DNA of 64,000 bases. Source: Clostridiales bacterium. Lineage in GTDB: Bacteria > Bacillota > Clostridia > Oscillospirales > Ruminococcaceae. Each line of letters begins with the position of its first letter. Position 1 is the stretch's first letter. The notes beneath the pieces are model-generated. The model searched no databases. It was given only the letters and a program-made list of their open reading frames with translations, and was not told the origin of the DNA. The position numbers were made by a program, and so were the translations under genes. Shown here piece by piece: positions 17,547 to 26,201 of the stretch. The stretch is taken from the NCBI GenBank assembly GCA_019423685.1, contig JAHZAY010000005.1, positions 62,001-126,000 of the forward strand, given 5' to 3'.

Positions 17547-19247
17547 TTACCGGCCGCTTACATAAGCGTATTTCAGACCGGTGGAAGTGAACGGCATGGT
17601 GTTTGCGTTCTTGATATAGGTGTAACGGAAGGTGTTGGCGGCTTCGTTAACAACTGGGCAGAGCGGGCCTTCCTCAAACAGGAGGGTCTCAGCCTGCTTG
17701 TACAGCTCAACACGTTTTGCCTCGTCCATCTCTACAGCAGCCTGGTCGAGCAGGGAGTCATATTCCTCGCTTACCCAGCCGGTGTTGATGTTGCCGGAGT
17801 CAGAACGCATTAGGTTCAGCATTGCGTATGGATCGTTGTAGTCGATCGACCAGGACATGTAGCCCATCTGGTAGTCGCCGTCCATAACCTTCTGGTTGAA
17901 GGTGCCCCACTCGTTGAAGTCGAGGACAACAGTGACACCCAGAACATCCTTAAAGGTCTGCTGATAGTACTCGCCGTAGTTTCTCATCCACTGAGAGGTA
18001 TCGCCGAAGCTCAGGGTTACTTCCAGGGTGGAAGGATCGCTGCCAAGGCCAAGCTCTTCCATACCGGTGAGCAGCAACTCTTTTGGATCCAGACCTTCTT
18101 CATACATGGTCTGCAGAGGAGCCTCAAACTGCTCTCTGTAGTTGCCCTGTTCACCAGTGGTAACACCATCCGGTACCCAGCCATAAGCCGGAGCCATGGT
18201 GCCGTTGTAGATAACCTCTACAACATCCTCGCGGTCAAGTGCCAGAGTGAAGGCGTTGCGGATGTTCTTGTTCTGGAACAACTCATCGGTAGTGTTGTAG
18301 AAATTGAATCGAACCGATGGAGAAGTGTAATGCAGATACTCTACATTGTCCATCTGCTCGAAACGATCCATCCACTCGCGGACGATGCAGCCGCAGGAAT
18401 CGATAGAGGCGTTGCTGAAGGAATTGTAGATCGCATTCTCATCGTTCATGATGTTGTAGGTGATGGTGTCAAGGTTTACATTTTCAGCATCCCAGTAGCT
18501 TTCGTTCTTGGTCATGACCAGCTGGGAGTTGTGGGTCCAGGTATCGAGTTTGAACGGACCGTTGTAAACCAGGTTTGCCGCGTCGGCACCGAAGGTGTCG
18601 CCGTACTGCTCAACGATGTCCTGACGCTGTGGCATCATGACACGGGTATCGGTCAGGGACAGGAAGTATGGGGTCGGCTGCTCCAGGGTGAAGACCAGGG
18701 TCTTCTCGTCGGTAGCTTCAACGCCCAGTTCGGAAACATCCATCTCACCAGCCAGAACAGCCTCGCCGTTCTTCAGGCAGGTCAGCAGGTAGGAGTTTGG
18801 AGAACCTACATCTGGGGTCATAATTCTTCTGACTGCGTAAGCGTAATCCTCAGCGGTTACAGGCTGGCCGTCGCTCCAGGTGTTGTCACGCAGATGGAAG
18901 GTCCAGACATCGCCGGTCTCGTTGGATTCCCAGGTCTCAGCGCCGGCACCTTCACGGACGTTCTGTCCGTCTTTTTCACCCAGTCTGGTCAGAGGCTCCA
19001 TAACGTTGGTCAGAACTGAGGAGCTGTAGGTGTCGTTACCGACTACGCTGTCCAGAGTGGTTGGCTCACTGCCGAGGTAGCCGTTAAAATACTGCTCCGC
19101 ATCCAGCACGTTGCCGTCGATGGTCTTCTGCTCTGCTGTGGCAGCGCCTTCACCGTTGGCAGAGGATTCTTCCTCGCCGCCGCAAGCTGCCAGAGAAAGC
19201 ATCATCGCGCCTGCCAGCAGAACTGCCAGGATTTTTTTGATCTTCAT
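17547..19247 (-). CDS. oppA: Oligopeptide-binding lipoprotein OppA
   Basis: 566 residues. The ATG at 19247 follows AAAGGAG; the signal peptide KIKKILAVLLAGAMMLSLAA ends in a lipobox cysteine (LAAC), so it is anchored outside the membrane. The rest is a family 5 extracellular solute-binding protein (EPTTLDSVVGND near the N-terminus, VTAEDYAYAVRRIM, then RNAFTLALDREDVVEVIYNG). It captures peptides and delivers them to OppBC. First gene of the operon, with two FCD-type GntR genes upstream on the same strand. Confidence 0.95.
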   Translation of the reverse strand: MKIKKILAVLLAGAMMLSLAACGGEEESSANGEGAATAEQKTIDGNVLDAEQYFNGYLGSEPTTLDSVVGNDTYSSSVLTNVMEPLTRLGEKDGQNVREGAGAETWESNETGDVWTFHLRDNTWSDGQPVTAEDYAYAVRRIMTPDVGSPNSYLLTCLKNGEAVLAGEMDVSELGVEATDEKTLVFTLEQPTPYFLSLTDTRVMMPQRQDIVEQYGDTFGADAANLVYNGPFKLDTWTHNSQLVMTKNESYWDAENVNLDTITYNIMNDENAIYNSFSNASIDSCGCIVREWMDRFEQMDNVEYLHYTSPSVRFNFYNTTDELFQNKNIRNAFTLALDREDVVEVIYNGTMAPAYGWVPDGVTTGEQGNYREQFEAPLQTMYEEGLDPKELLLTGMEELGLGSDPSTLEVTLSFGDTSQWMRNYGEYYQQTFKDVLGVTVVLDFNEWGTFNQKVMDGDYQMGYMSWSIDYNDPYAMLNLMRSDSGNINTGWVSEEYDSLLDQAAVEMDEAKRVELYKQAETLLFEEGPLCPVVNEAANTFRYTYIKNANTMPFTSTGLKYAYVSGR

Positions 19248-19288
19248 GATAATTTCTCCTTTCGGGCTTATCAAACTCTCTTATTTTA

Positions 19289-19312
19289 CACGACCCCTTC
19301 TTTTTAGTCGTG
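19289..19312. repeat. Short inverted repeat upstream of oppA
   Basis: CACGAC, 12 bases, GTCGTG between the regulator gene and oppA. It could be an operator for the adjacent GntR proteins or a weak terminator of the regulator gene; the sequence alone does not decide. Confidence 0.35.
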
Positions 19313-19337
19313 CAATTAACAAACAACATGAACCGAA

Positions 19338-20021
19338 TCAGGCGGTTGTTTCCATGTAGGGCCAGAATAAATCGTCCTGTACCTTCGTGCTCTTTCCCTG
19401 TTGGAGAACATTGTATGCCAGGTCGTAATGCCTTTGCAGGGCCTGTACGATTTCCTGTTCCCGCTGGGTTTCATAGGCTTTGAGCAACTCCTGGTGGCGC
19501 TGTGTACACCGCATGACGTCCGATTTTTCCACTGCGGCAAACACCGCCATGTTGCTGGCGTCCATGCTTTTCCAGATGTGCTCCAGTTTTGGAAATCCCG
19601 CTTCTTCTACAATACATGCGTGAAAGCTGTTATCCAGCTGTGCCAACATACACAGGTCATTGCCTGCAATGTGCATCTGCTGGACACATTCCCGCATCTT
19701 CTGCAATGCCCCGGGGCTCACCTTGCCCCGACACAATCTGACCGCCAATACTTCGAGCACCGCCCGCAGCAGGCCTACCTCATAAATATCCTTTTCATTG
19801 AGGGCTGCCACCGAGCATCCGACGTTGCGCTCATACCGGACCAGCCCTTCCTGCTCCAGCTGCCGCAGCGCCTCTCGTACCGGTCCGCGGCTGACGCCGA
19901 GCATCAATGCGATTTCCTGCTCCTTCAGTCGTTCTCCGGACTTCATCTGGCCTGTCAAGATTTTTTTTCGGATCTCATCCGCCACTTCTTGCCTCAGGGT
20001 TTTGTAGTTTAGTTGTCCCAT
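19338..20021 (-). CDS. GntR-family regulator with FCD domain (1)
   Basis: 227 residues. N-terminal winged helix (LRQEVADEIRKKILTG ... LGVSRGPVREALRQLEQEGLV) and an all-helical FCD ligand domain, with the metal-site histidines (DNSFHACIVEEAG; CTQRHQELLKAY) in the expected places. FCD regulators usually sense small organic acids. It is clearly a paralogue of the gene at 20337, with the same N-terminal layout. It lies directly upstream of oppA on the same strand with no strong terminator between, so it may control the peptide operon; that is inference. Confidence 0.88.
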   Translation of the reverse strand: MGQLNYKTLRQEVADEIRKKILTGQMKSGERLKEQEIALMLGVSRGPVREALRQLEQEGLVRYERNVGCSVAALNEKDIYEVGLLRAVLEVLAVRLCRGKVSPGALQKMRECVQQMHIAGNDLCMLAQLDNSFHACIVEEAGFPKLEHIWKSMDASNMAVFAAVEKSDVMRCTQRHQELLKAYETQREQEIVQALQRHYDLAYNVLQQGKSTKVQDDLFWPYMETTA

Positions 20022-20336
20022 TTGCTCCCCCCGTGCTGTTAGCAGCTGATCAAGATTTTGCAGTATGCTGAAGATTGTCTACAATCTCCACGCTTTGTAT
20101 TGTAGCACAGTTCGCCACCGATTGCAACAAATTCAGAAACACTTTGTTCATTTTATTTATTTTTTCTGTTAATTTTACGTACAATTTGCTTAAAAACTAG
20201 CAATAAAACCGCTCTTTCTCCAAATTTTGGTTGTTTATAGAGACAAAATTCCATATTTGAAAATGGTCTTGAGAACAACAGACAAAAAAGGCGCCCGAAA
20301 GGACGCCTTCTTTTAAAACAATAAAATTTCAACCCA
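20022..20336. other. Intergenic region between the two FCD regulators
   Basis: About 315 bases, AT-rich, without a credible gene. It holds the terminator of the upstream regulator gene (20285-20316) and presumably the promoter of the gene at 19338; I could not pick a convincing pair of promoter boxes. Confidence 0.6.
20285..20316 (-). terminator. Terminator after FCD regulator 2
   Basis: On the minus strand: AAGGCG-T-CC, TTTC, GG-G-CGCCTT, then six Ts. Confidence 0.85.
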
Positions 20337-21029
20337 CTAGAGGGTAAAATCCAATTTGTAGGGAAACTCTTTTGCAGAGATTCCGTGATCTCTGAGATAG
20401 CCGGTTGTGGTCTCCATATAGTGGGTCAACAACGTCTGACAGATGTTGTCGACGTCACCCGTCTTGATAGCGTCGAGCACTTTGCGGTGAATCTTCTCCT
20501 GATTGCGCACCACATATTCGCTCTTGCCGGTGCCGCGGTAAAAGACGATGGTGTTGCCGCTGTCCATGCTGCTCCACAAAAAATACAGTCTCTTTAAGCC
20601 GCACTCTCGAATAATACATTCGTGAAAATCGTTGTCGTTGACGATGGTCTCATCAAATCGCTCAACTTTATCCAGACTGGCCATCCGCTGCACAATCTCC
20701 TCCATGCGCGCGATGGTCTGCTCTGAAAATTTGCCGTCGCACATTTTGACCGACAAAATCTCCAAATCCGCACGCAGCAGATACACTTCATACACATCCT
20801 GTGCGTTAAAGTCTTTGACAAAGCAGCCGACGTGAGAGGTATACTCCACCAGGCCTTCCTGCTCAATCTGGCGCAGCGCTTCGCGCACCGGACCGCGGCT
20901 GACCCCAAGCTCCTGTGCCATATCCTGCTCTACAATTCGGGTTCCAGGCTTGAGCTCTCCGGTCAGCAGCTTCATGCGGATCGCCTGTGTCACCTGTTCC
21001 CGCAAGGTTTGGCGCATAATTTTCGCCAT
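20337..21029 (-). CDS. GntR-family regulator with FCD domain (2)
   Basis: 230 residues with winged helix (LREQVTQAIRMKLLTGELKPG, abbreviated here as LREQVTQAIR; LGVSRGPVREALRQIEQEGLV) and FCD domain (DNDFHECIIRECG; VRNQEKIHRKVL). The inducer is unknown. It is a close relative of the regulator at 19338, suggesting local duplication followed by divergence. It has its own terminator, so the two are probably transcribed separately. It is divergent from YtrA-ABC module 2. It could act on the opp operon, on its neighbour, or elsewhere. Confidence 0.88.
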   Translation of the reverse strand: MAKIMRQTLREQVTQAIRMKLLTGELKPGTRIVEQDMAQELGVSRGPVREALRQIEQEGLVEYTSHVGCFVKDFNAQDVYEVYLLRADLEILSVKMCDGKFSEQTIARMEEIVQRMASLDKVERFDETIVNDNDFHECIIRECGLKRLYFLWSSMDSGNTIVFYRGTGKSEYVVRNQEKIHRKVLDAIKTGDVDNICQTLLTHYMETTTGYLRDHGISAKEFPYKLDFTL

Positions 21030-21190
21030 CCTAGTTTCCTCCTGTTCCTATCTATCTTCCCAGCATCTCCCTTTGGTGAAGTGCTGTAAGGTTTCCATAT
21101 ACTATTTTACCATAACATAACATTCGTTCAAATGCAATTCAAAATTGTGAAAAAAAGTCCTATCTACCCCAAATTTTTTTCCTTTTCCTC

Positions 21191-21219
21191 TTGACAGAAG
21201 GGCACAAGGCTGGTATTAT
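21191..21219 (+). promoter_or_regulatory. Promoter of YtrA-ABC module 2
   Basis: TTGACA, 17 bases, TATTAT; the -10 box is inside the large dyad at 21215-21244. Confidence 0.88.
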
Positions 21220-21244
21220 TGTATTAAGCACTTAATACAATAAT
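21215..21244 (+). promoter_or_regulatory. Operator: 14-bp-arm perfect dyad of module 2
   Basis: ATTATTGTATTAAG, CA, CTTAATACAATAAT: a perfect inverted repeat of 14-base arms that covers the -10 box and transcription start. Position and symmetry fit a dimeric GntR operator that blocks RNA polymerase. Confidence 0.82.
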
Positions 21245-21265
21245 GAAATGAAGGGAGGCCAAAGA

Positions 21266-21664
21266 ATGACCTGGCAATTTGATGATAAGCTGCCAATCTA
21301 CCTGCAAATTATCCACATTCTAAAGCAGGATCTGGCCTGCGGCAAATATCCCCCAGGGCAAAAGCTGCCCGCCGTGCGGGAGTTGGCCTTGGAGGCTGGA
21401 GTAAACCCTAACACCATGCAAAAAGCGCTTTCCGAACTGGAACGCGACGGGCTGCTGAAAAGCCAGCGCACAGCCGGGCGCTTCGTCACAGAAGATAAGG
21501 AGAAGATTATGGAAGTACGGCGCACTTTGGCATACGACGAAATCGAGAGGATGGTAGAAAACATCTCCTCACTCGGCTACCGGCGGGAGGATATCCCGCA
21601 GCTGCTTGAGCGCTATTTAAGCGCTCAGACAAAGGAGCCACAAAACAAGCTGGACACTTTGTAA
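21266..21664 (+). CDS. GntR-family regulator, YtrA subfamily (module 2)
   Basis: 132 residues. Winged helix with LPIYLQIIHILKQDLACG and PPGQKLPAVRELALEAGVNP, then NTMQKALSELERDGLL, and a short helical tail. The ATG at 21266 has GGGAGG nine bases upstream; an ATG at 21248 lies before that ribosome site and is not used. It heads an operon with an ATPase and a permease. It most likely represses its own operon through the perfect dyad that overlaps the promoter. Confidence 0.9.
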   Translation: MTWQFDDKLPIYLQIIHILKQDLACGKYPPGQKLPAVRELALEAGVNPNTMQKALSELERDGLLKSQRTAGRFVTEDKEKIMEVRRTLAYDEIERMVENISSLGYRREDIPQLLERYLSAQTKEPQNKLDTL

Positions 21665-21692
21665 GGCAAGCTCTGCCGGAAAGGAAATCAAG

Positions 21693-22436
21693 ATGAACAA
21701 CACGACCAATCAGATGATTCAGGGCGGCACCGTCTCAGAGCTGCCGGTTCTGCAAATCACAAACCTGCATAAAAATTACGGCTCGCACCCGGTACTGGAA
21801 GGGGTAAGCTTTCAGATTCCCCGCGTCAAGATCGTCGGCCTGCTGGGGCCCAACGGCTGCGGAAAAACCACCATTATGAAGCTGATTGCGGGGCTGATCC
21901 CACAGGACAGCGGCGAAATCCTAATCGACGGCATCGCGCCGGGGCTGCAATCCAAAGCCCTGATCTCCTATCTGCCTGAACGCAGCTATCTAAATGACTG
22001 GATGCGCATCAGCGACCTGCTCGAATTTTTCTGCGACTTTTACCGCGACTTCGATCTTTCCCGCGCCCAGCAGATGCTTTCGGACCTGCACATCAGCCAG
22101 AGGGACCGGTTAAAAACGATGAGCAAGGGCACCAAAGAGAAGGTGCAACTGGTGCTGGTGATGTCTCGCCGCGCTCACCTGTACCTTTTGGATGAGCCGA
22201 TCGGCGGCGTTGACCCGGCCGCTCGGGACTATATCCTGCGCACCATCCTGCGCAACTTTGAGGGCGATTCCTCCATCCTCATCTCCACCCACCTGATTCA
22301 GGACGTGGAGACGGTGTTTGACCGGGCGCTCTTCCTCAATCAAGGGCGCATCGTCATCGACGGTGAAGTCGACGAGATTCGAGAAAAATATGGCAAGTCG
22401 ATCGACGGATTGTTCCGGGAGGTATTCAGATGCTAA
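21693..22436 (+). CDS. ABC transporter ATP-binding protein (module 2)
   Basis: 247 residues. Walker A is GPNGCGKTT, Walker B is LYLLDEPIGGVD, H-loop ILISTHLIQDVE. The signature region is MSKGTKEKVQLVLVMSR rather than LSGG, the variant common to YtrA-linked ATPases. Ribosome site AAAGGAAA. Its end overlaps the permease start by seven bases, indicating coupled translation. The exporter substrate is unknown. Confidence 0.9.
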   Translation: MNNTTNQMIQGGTVSELPVLQITNLHKNYGSHPVLEGVSFQIPRVKIVGLLGPNGCGKTTIMKLIAGLIPQDSGEILIDGIAPGLQSKALISYLPERSYLNDWMRISDLLEFFCDFYRDFDLSRAQQMLSDLHISQRDRLKTMSKGTKEKVQLVLVMSRRAHLYLLDEPIGGVDPAARDYILRTILRNFEGDSSILISTHLIQDVETVFDRALFLNQGRIVIDGEVDEIREKYGKSIDGLFREVFRC

Positions 22437-23254
22437 TGAAGATGCTCAAGTATGATATTAAAGCGATGTCCAAAACCTTCATCCCACTCTATGGCGTCAT
22501 TTTGCTGATGTCCGTGCTCAATATTGTCTTTATCCGCAGCGAATGGGTGGTCGGCATGATGGGGGGCACGATGATCTATGTCGGCCTGTTCATCGCCCTG
22601 GCAGTGCTCTCGCTTGTGCTGACCGTCACCCAGTTTTACAACTCCATCCTCGGTTCCGAGGGCTACCTGACCAACACCCTGCCCGTCAGTGTGGACACCA
22701 TCATCTTTTCCAAAATGCTTTCGGCAACCATCTGGCTGATTTTAAGTTCCATTGTCGCCATCCTGTCCATCCTGATCCTGGGATTTGGCGGATTTGCCTC
22801 TGCCGACGATCTGTTTGAGGCCTTTGGACAGCTGTTCGGCGCGATCGGCAAGCTGCTGATAACCCCCTCCATGTACGGCGATCTGGCAAAGTTTGTGGCA
22901 GTACTCATTCTGCTGTTCTTTTTGATGCTGGTTTCCCTCTTCAATGAGCTGCTGCACATGTACATGGCGATGGCCTTCTCGCAGATATACCCCTTTTCCA
23001 AGAACCGCATTGCCGGCTCGTTCATCGCCTATCTGCTCATCAGCATCCCCCTGACCATCCTCACCACCCTGCTCTTTAGTGCGCTGGGCTTTGCGGGCGA
23101 CGCAATGGGCATCTCCAATCTCTTTAACGGTCCACACGAATTTTCCGCCATCGTGCTCGCACTGGTTTCCCTCATTGTGGTCATTGCCCTGCTGGATGCT
23201 TTGCTCTACCTGCCTACCCGCTATATCCTCAAAAACAAACTAAACCTCGAATAG
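22430..23254 (+). CDS. ABC transporter permease (module 2)
   Basis: 274 residues with six predicted membrane spans, of the ABC-2 type. The start at 22430 follows GGGAGG inside the ATPase gene; an alternative ATG is six bases later. The first two spans flank LTVTQFYNSILGSEGYLTNT, a pattern (YGSEGYLTxTLP) often seen in permeases next to YtrA-type regulators. It completes module 2 and is followed by a strong terminator. Confidence 0.88.
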   Translation: MLMKMLKYDIKAMSKTFIPLYGVILLMSVLNIVFIRSEWVVGMMGGTMIYVGLFIALAVLSLVLTVTQFYNSILGSEGYLTNTLPVSVDTIIFSKMLSATIWLILSSIVAILSILILGFGGFASADDLFEAFGQLFGAIGKLLITPSMYGDLAKFVAVLILLFFLMLVSLFNELLHMYMAMAFSQIYPFSKNRIAGSFIAYLLISIPLTILTTLLFSALGFAGDAMGISNLFNGPHEFSAIVLALVSLIVVIALLDALLYLPTRYILKNKLNLE

Positions 23255-23263
23255 ATTCATCCA

Positions 23264-23311
23264 TAAGAGGGACACCCCGCTGGAAAATACCAGCGGGGTG
23301 TCCCTCTTTTT
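23264..23311 (+). terminator. Terminator of module 2
   Basis: AGAGGGACACCCCGCTGG and CCAGCGGGGTGTCCCTCT around AAAATA, then a run of Ts. Confidence 0.95.
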
Positions 23312-23332
23312 TTGCAAAGTCGCGATAGCGCG

Positions 23333-24628
23333 CTACTTTTTGTTCTTGTTCTTGCTCATTATGCGGTCGTTAGCAGAGATCAGGCTTTCTGCAATGTAAT
23401 CGAGCTGTTCGGCCTCCTCGTAACGGTCGACCAAGGCGCTCTCCTGAAGCTCCTCGTATGCGTTGCTCTCGCGGAAGGCGAATTTGAGCAAAATCGGAGT
23501 GACGACGGTGCTGACAACAACCATGATGATGACCGGCGCAAAGAAAGCGTCCGGCATCAGGCCAAGGGCACTGCCCTTATCGGCCACGATCAGCGCAACC
23601 TCACCGCGGCAAACCATGCCGATACCAACCTGTTCACACTGCTTATTGTTCAGTCCGCAGAGCTTGGCTCCCAGGCCACAACCGACAATCTTTGTGAGGA
23701 CGGCCATGATCGACAAAAGCACCGCAAACAAAATGACCTTGCCGCTCATCTCCGGCAACTCCACCTTCAGTCCGATACTTGCAAAAAAGATCGGGGTGAG
23801 CAGCAAATAGGACAAGGGGGCAAATTTGACCTCGATGTATTTGGATTTGGCTGTGGTCGAGATAATGACACCTGCTGCAAAGGAACCGGTAATATCTGCC
23901 ACACCAAAGAATTCCTCCGCACAGTAGGCCATCACCAGACACAGTACAAAGGCAAAGATTGGATAGCGCTGCAGGTCGGTGAAGTGGACATTTTGGACGT
24001 ACCAGTCCATTCCCTTTTTGACCAGCATGCCGACCACAACAACAAAGACAAAGAAGCCGACAATCTTGAGCAGCACAATCAGCAGGTTGGAGTCGGACGA
24101 ACCGCCAAGGCTGGTGACGACGGTCAAGGCGATCAGGCCGAGGATGTCGTCGATCAAGGCCGCTGCCAAGATGGTATTTCCGACAACGGTGCTCAGCTTG
24201 CCCATCTCTTTGAGGGTTTCGACCGTAATCGAAACAGAGGTTGCCGTCAAGATAACACCGATAAAGACGTTTTGCATCAGTACATTGGAAGCTGTGGAAT
24301 CGTTAAAGAAGAACGCCAACAGCGAACCGCCGATCCACGGCACAATGACACCGCACAGCGCCACGCAAAATCCTGCTTTTCCGGTTTGTTTGAGGTCGTC
24401 CAGGTTGGTGCCAAGACCCGCAGTAAACATCATCACGATGACGCCCAGTTCCGAGACCTGGGTTAAAAACTCGGTGCTGTGGATGATATTCAGCAGGGCA
24501 GGGCCCATGATAAGGCCGGCAAGCAGCGCTCCTACTACCTGCGGCATCTGGAATCGCTTGGTAATGACGCCCAGAATTTTGGTGGAGAGCAAAATCAGGG
24601 CGATGTCCACAAGATAATGATAGGACAT
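23333..24628 (-). CDS. Cation/proton antiporter, CPA2 type
   Basis: 431 residues with 12 to 13 membrane spans and the sodium/proton exchanger domain of the CPA2 (KefB/NapA-like) group. Recognisable parts are QVVGALLAGLIMGPALL near the N-terminus, GTNLDDLKQTGKAGF, and the ion-path region ILAAALIDDILGLIAL with its paired acidic residues (DD). No C-terminal TrkA-N nucleotide-binding domain follows, only a short tail rich in charged residues. It likely exchanges sodium or potassium for protons. Confidence 0.92.
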   Translation of the reverse strand: MSYHYLVDIALILLSTKILGVITKRFQMPQVVGALLAGLIMGPALLNIIHSTEFLTQVSELGVIVMMFTAGLGTNLDDLKQTGKAGFCVALCGVIVPWIGGSLLAFFFNDSTASNVLMQNVFIGVILTATSVSITVETLKEMGKLSTVVGNTILAAALIDDILGLIALTVVTSLGGSSDSNLLIVLLKIVGFFVFVVVVGMLVKKGMDWYVQNVHFTDLQRYPIFAFVLCLVMAYCAEEFFGVADITGSFAAGVIISTTAKSKYIEVKFAPLSYLLLTPIFFASIGLKVELPEMSGKVILFAVLLSIMAVLTKIVGCGLGAKLCGLNNKQCEQVGIGMVCRGEVALIVADKGSALGLMPDAFFAPVIIMVVVSTVVTPILLKFAFRESNAYEELQESALVDRYEEAEQLDYIAESLISANDRIMSKNKNKK

Positions 24629-24672
24629 TAGAAAATCTCCTCCTCTACTTTTGTTGCATTTCCCATCCTCCG

Positions 24673-24701
24673 ATTATACGCCCGAGCCCAAAACTTGCCA
24701 A
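24673..24701 (-). promoter_or_regulatory. Promoter of the antiporter gene
   Basis: On the minus strand: TTGGCA, 17 bases, TATAAT, about 45 bases before the start. Confidence 0.8.
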
Positions 24702-24901
24702 GACAAATCTCCATCAAAAAAGTCAAAAGCAGCAAAAAAACGTGAAATGAGATAAAAAGATTTTTTCTTTTCGAAAAAAACTTAGCAAATTGATTGGCCC
24801 TTTTGACAAGAAAATAACGGATTCTTTTGTCTATCTTGTACTGATCGAGACATATCAGCGCCAATTCGCGCCCGGCAGAACAAAATAAAAGCATAAAAAC
24901 A

Positions 24902-24945
24902 GCCGCCGGAGACAATGGCTTTTGTCTGCTCCGGCAGCTATTGTT
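24902..24945 (-). terminator. Terminator after the rRNA methyltransferase gene
   Basis: On the minus strand: GCTGCCGGAG-CA-GACA and TGTCTCCGGCGGC form a long stem with a small bulge, then GTTTTTATG. Confidence 0.75.
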
Positions 24946-24962
24946 TCAGGTGTTTTTAGAAT

Positions 24963-26201
24963 TTAGACCACCTGGAAGAGGTAGAATTTCAGGTAGTTTG
25001 TCTCGTCCACATTCCACAGAATCGGGTGGTCCGGCGACTGTTGGCGCGCTTCAATCTGCCGCAGCGAAACCCCTGCATCGGCGGCGGCCTGGTGCAGCAT
25101 CTTGATAAACAGCTCCTCGGTCATAAAGTGCGAGCAGGAACAGGTGGCGAGGTACCCTCCTCTGGGCAGCAGCCGCATTGCGCGCAGGTTGATCTCCTTG
25201 TAGCCGCGGGCGGCACTCTCCACCGTTTGGCGGGATTTGGTAAAGGCCGGTGGATCGAGAATGACAAAGTCAAACTGTCCGTACCGCTGCACCATCTGCG
25301 GTTCGGACAGTTGGGGCAACAGGTCAAACACATTTTCGGTCAGGTATTCGATTTTGTCTTGCAGGCCATTGCGGCGGGCATTTTCCCGCGCCATCTCAAT
25401 GGCGCTCTCCGAGATATCCACGCTCAGCACATATTCTGCTCCGCCCTTTGCAGCGTTGAGGCCAAACGAACCGGTGTGGGTGAAGCAATCCAACACCCTC
25501 TTGCCGCGGCTTATGCGCGCCACAGCCTGGCGGTTGTACTTTTGGTCGAGGAAGAATCCGGTTTTTTGGCCGTTTTCAAAGTCTACCAGATAGGTGATGC
25601 CGTTCTCGGTGATGGTGGTTGTGGTGGAATCTGGGATTGGGCGGTCAGGCAGCGGGTAAAATCCCTTCGATTGTTCCATGCCCTCCAATTCACGAATGGC
25701 CACATCGTTGCGCTCATAGATGCCGCGAATGGGCTGACCAAGCTGGTCGAACAACTTTGCAAGTAAGGTAAAGAGCATCTCCTTGCGCTGCTCGATGCCA
25801 AGCGAGAGCACCTGTGCCACCAGGATATCGCCAAAGCGATCGACCGTCAATCCCGGAAAGTGGTCGGCTTCGCCGAAGATCAAGCGGCAGTTGGAGAAGT
25901 CCTCCCCCATCACCGTCCGGCGATAATCGAGGGCATAGCGCAGACGGCGCTCGAAGAACGCCTCGTCAAAGCGGTCGTTGGCATTGCGGGAGATCAGCCG
26001 CACCCGAATCTTGCTGTGGCTGTTGGCAAACCCCGTTCCAAGATAGCTGCCCTTTTGACTGAAAACATCCACCAGCGCTCCATCGTCAAACGGCTGTGCA
26101 TCGGTAATTTCATTATAATAAACCCACGGGTGACCCTTGACAATCGAGTGTTCCGCCTTTTTGCTGACGGTCAGGCGCGGGTAGATTCTTGTCTGTTTCA
26201 T
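24963..26201 (-). CDS. rlmI: rRNA (cytosine-C5) methyltransferase, RlmI family
   Basis: 412 residues. An N-terminal PUA RNA-binding domain (about residues 4-85, with GHPWVYYNEI) precedes a Rossmann methyltransferase. SAM-binding and catalytic motifs are visible as VLDCFTHTGSFGLNAA, SVDISESAIEMARENA, ILDPPAFTKSR and the cysteine motif ATCSCSHF. E. coli RlmI methylates C1962 of 23S rRNA; the exact base here is inferred by family. It is a single gene on the minus strand with its own terminator. Confidence 0.9.
   Translation of the reverse strand: MKQTRIYPRLTVSKKAEHSIVKGHPWVYYNEITDAQPFDDGALVDVFSQKGSYLGTGFANSHSKIRVRLISRNANDRFDEAFFERRLRYALDYRRTVMGEDFSNCRLIFGEADHFPGLTVDRFGDILVAQVLSLGIEQRKEMLFTLLAKLFDQLGQPIRGIYERNDVAIRELEGMEQSKGFYPLPDRPIPDSTTTTITENGITYLVDFENGQKTGFFLDQKYNRQAVARISRGKRVLDCFTHTGSFGLNAAKGGAEYVLSVDISESAIEMARENARRNGLQDKIEYLTENVFDLLPQLSEPQMVQRYGQFDFVILDPPAFTKSRQTVESAARGYKEINLRAMRLLPRGGYLATCSCSHFMTEELFIKMLHQAAADAGVSLRQIEARQQSPDHPILWNVDETNYLKFYLFQVV

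Larger units (their letters stand above)
24629..24962. other. Intergenic region with promoter and terminator
   Basis: 334 bases between two minus-strand genes. It holds the antiporter promoter (24673-24701) and the terminator of the methyltransferase gene (24902-24945). An open stretch on the minus strand in the middle is low-complexity (KKNLFISF-like) without ribosome site and is not counted as a gene. Confidence 0.6.

Noticed and set aside
24628..24915. Possible 95-residue minus-strand gene
   Set aside because: Low-complexity Phe/Lys-rich translation, contains the antiporter promoter, and no ribosome site.
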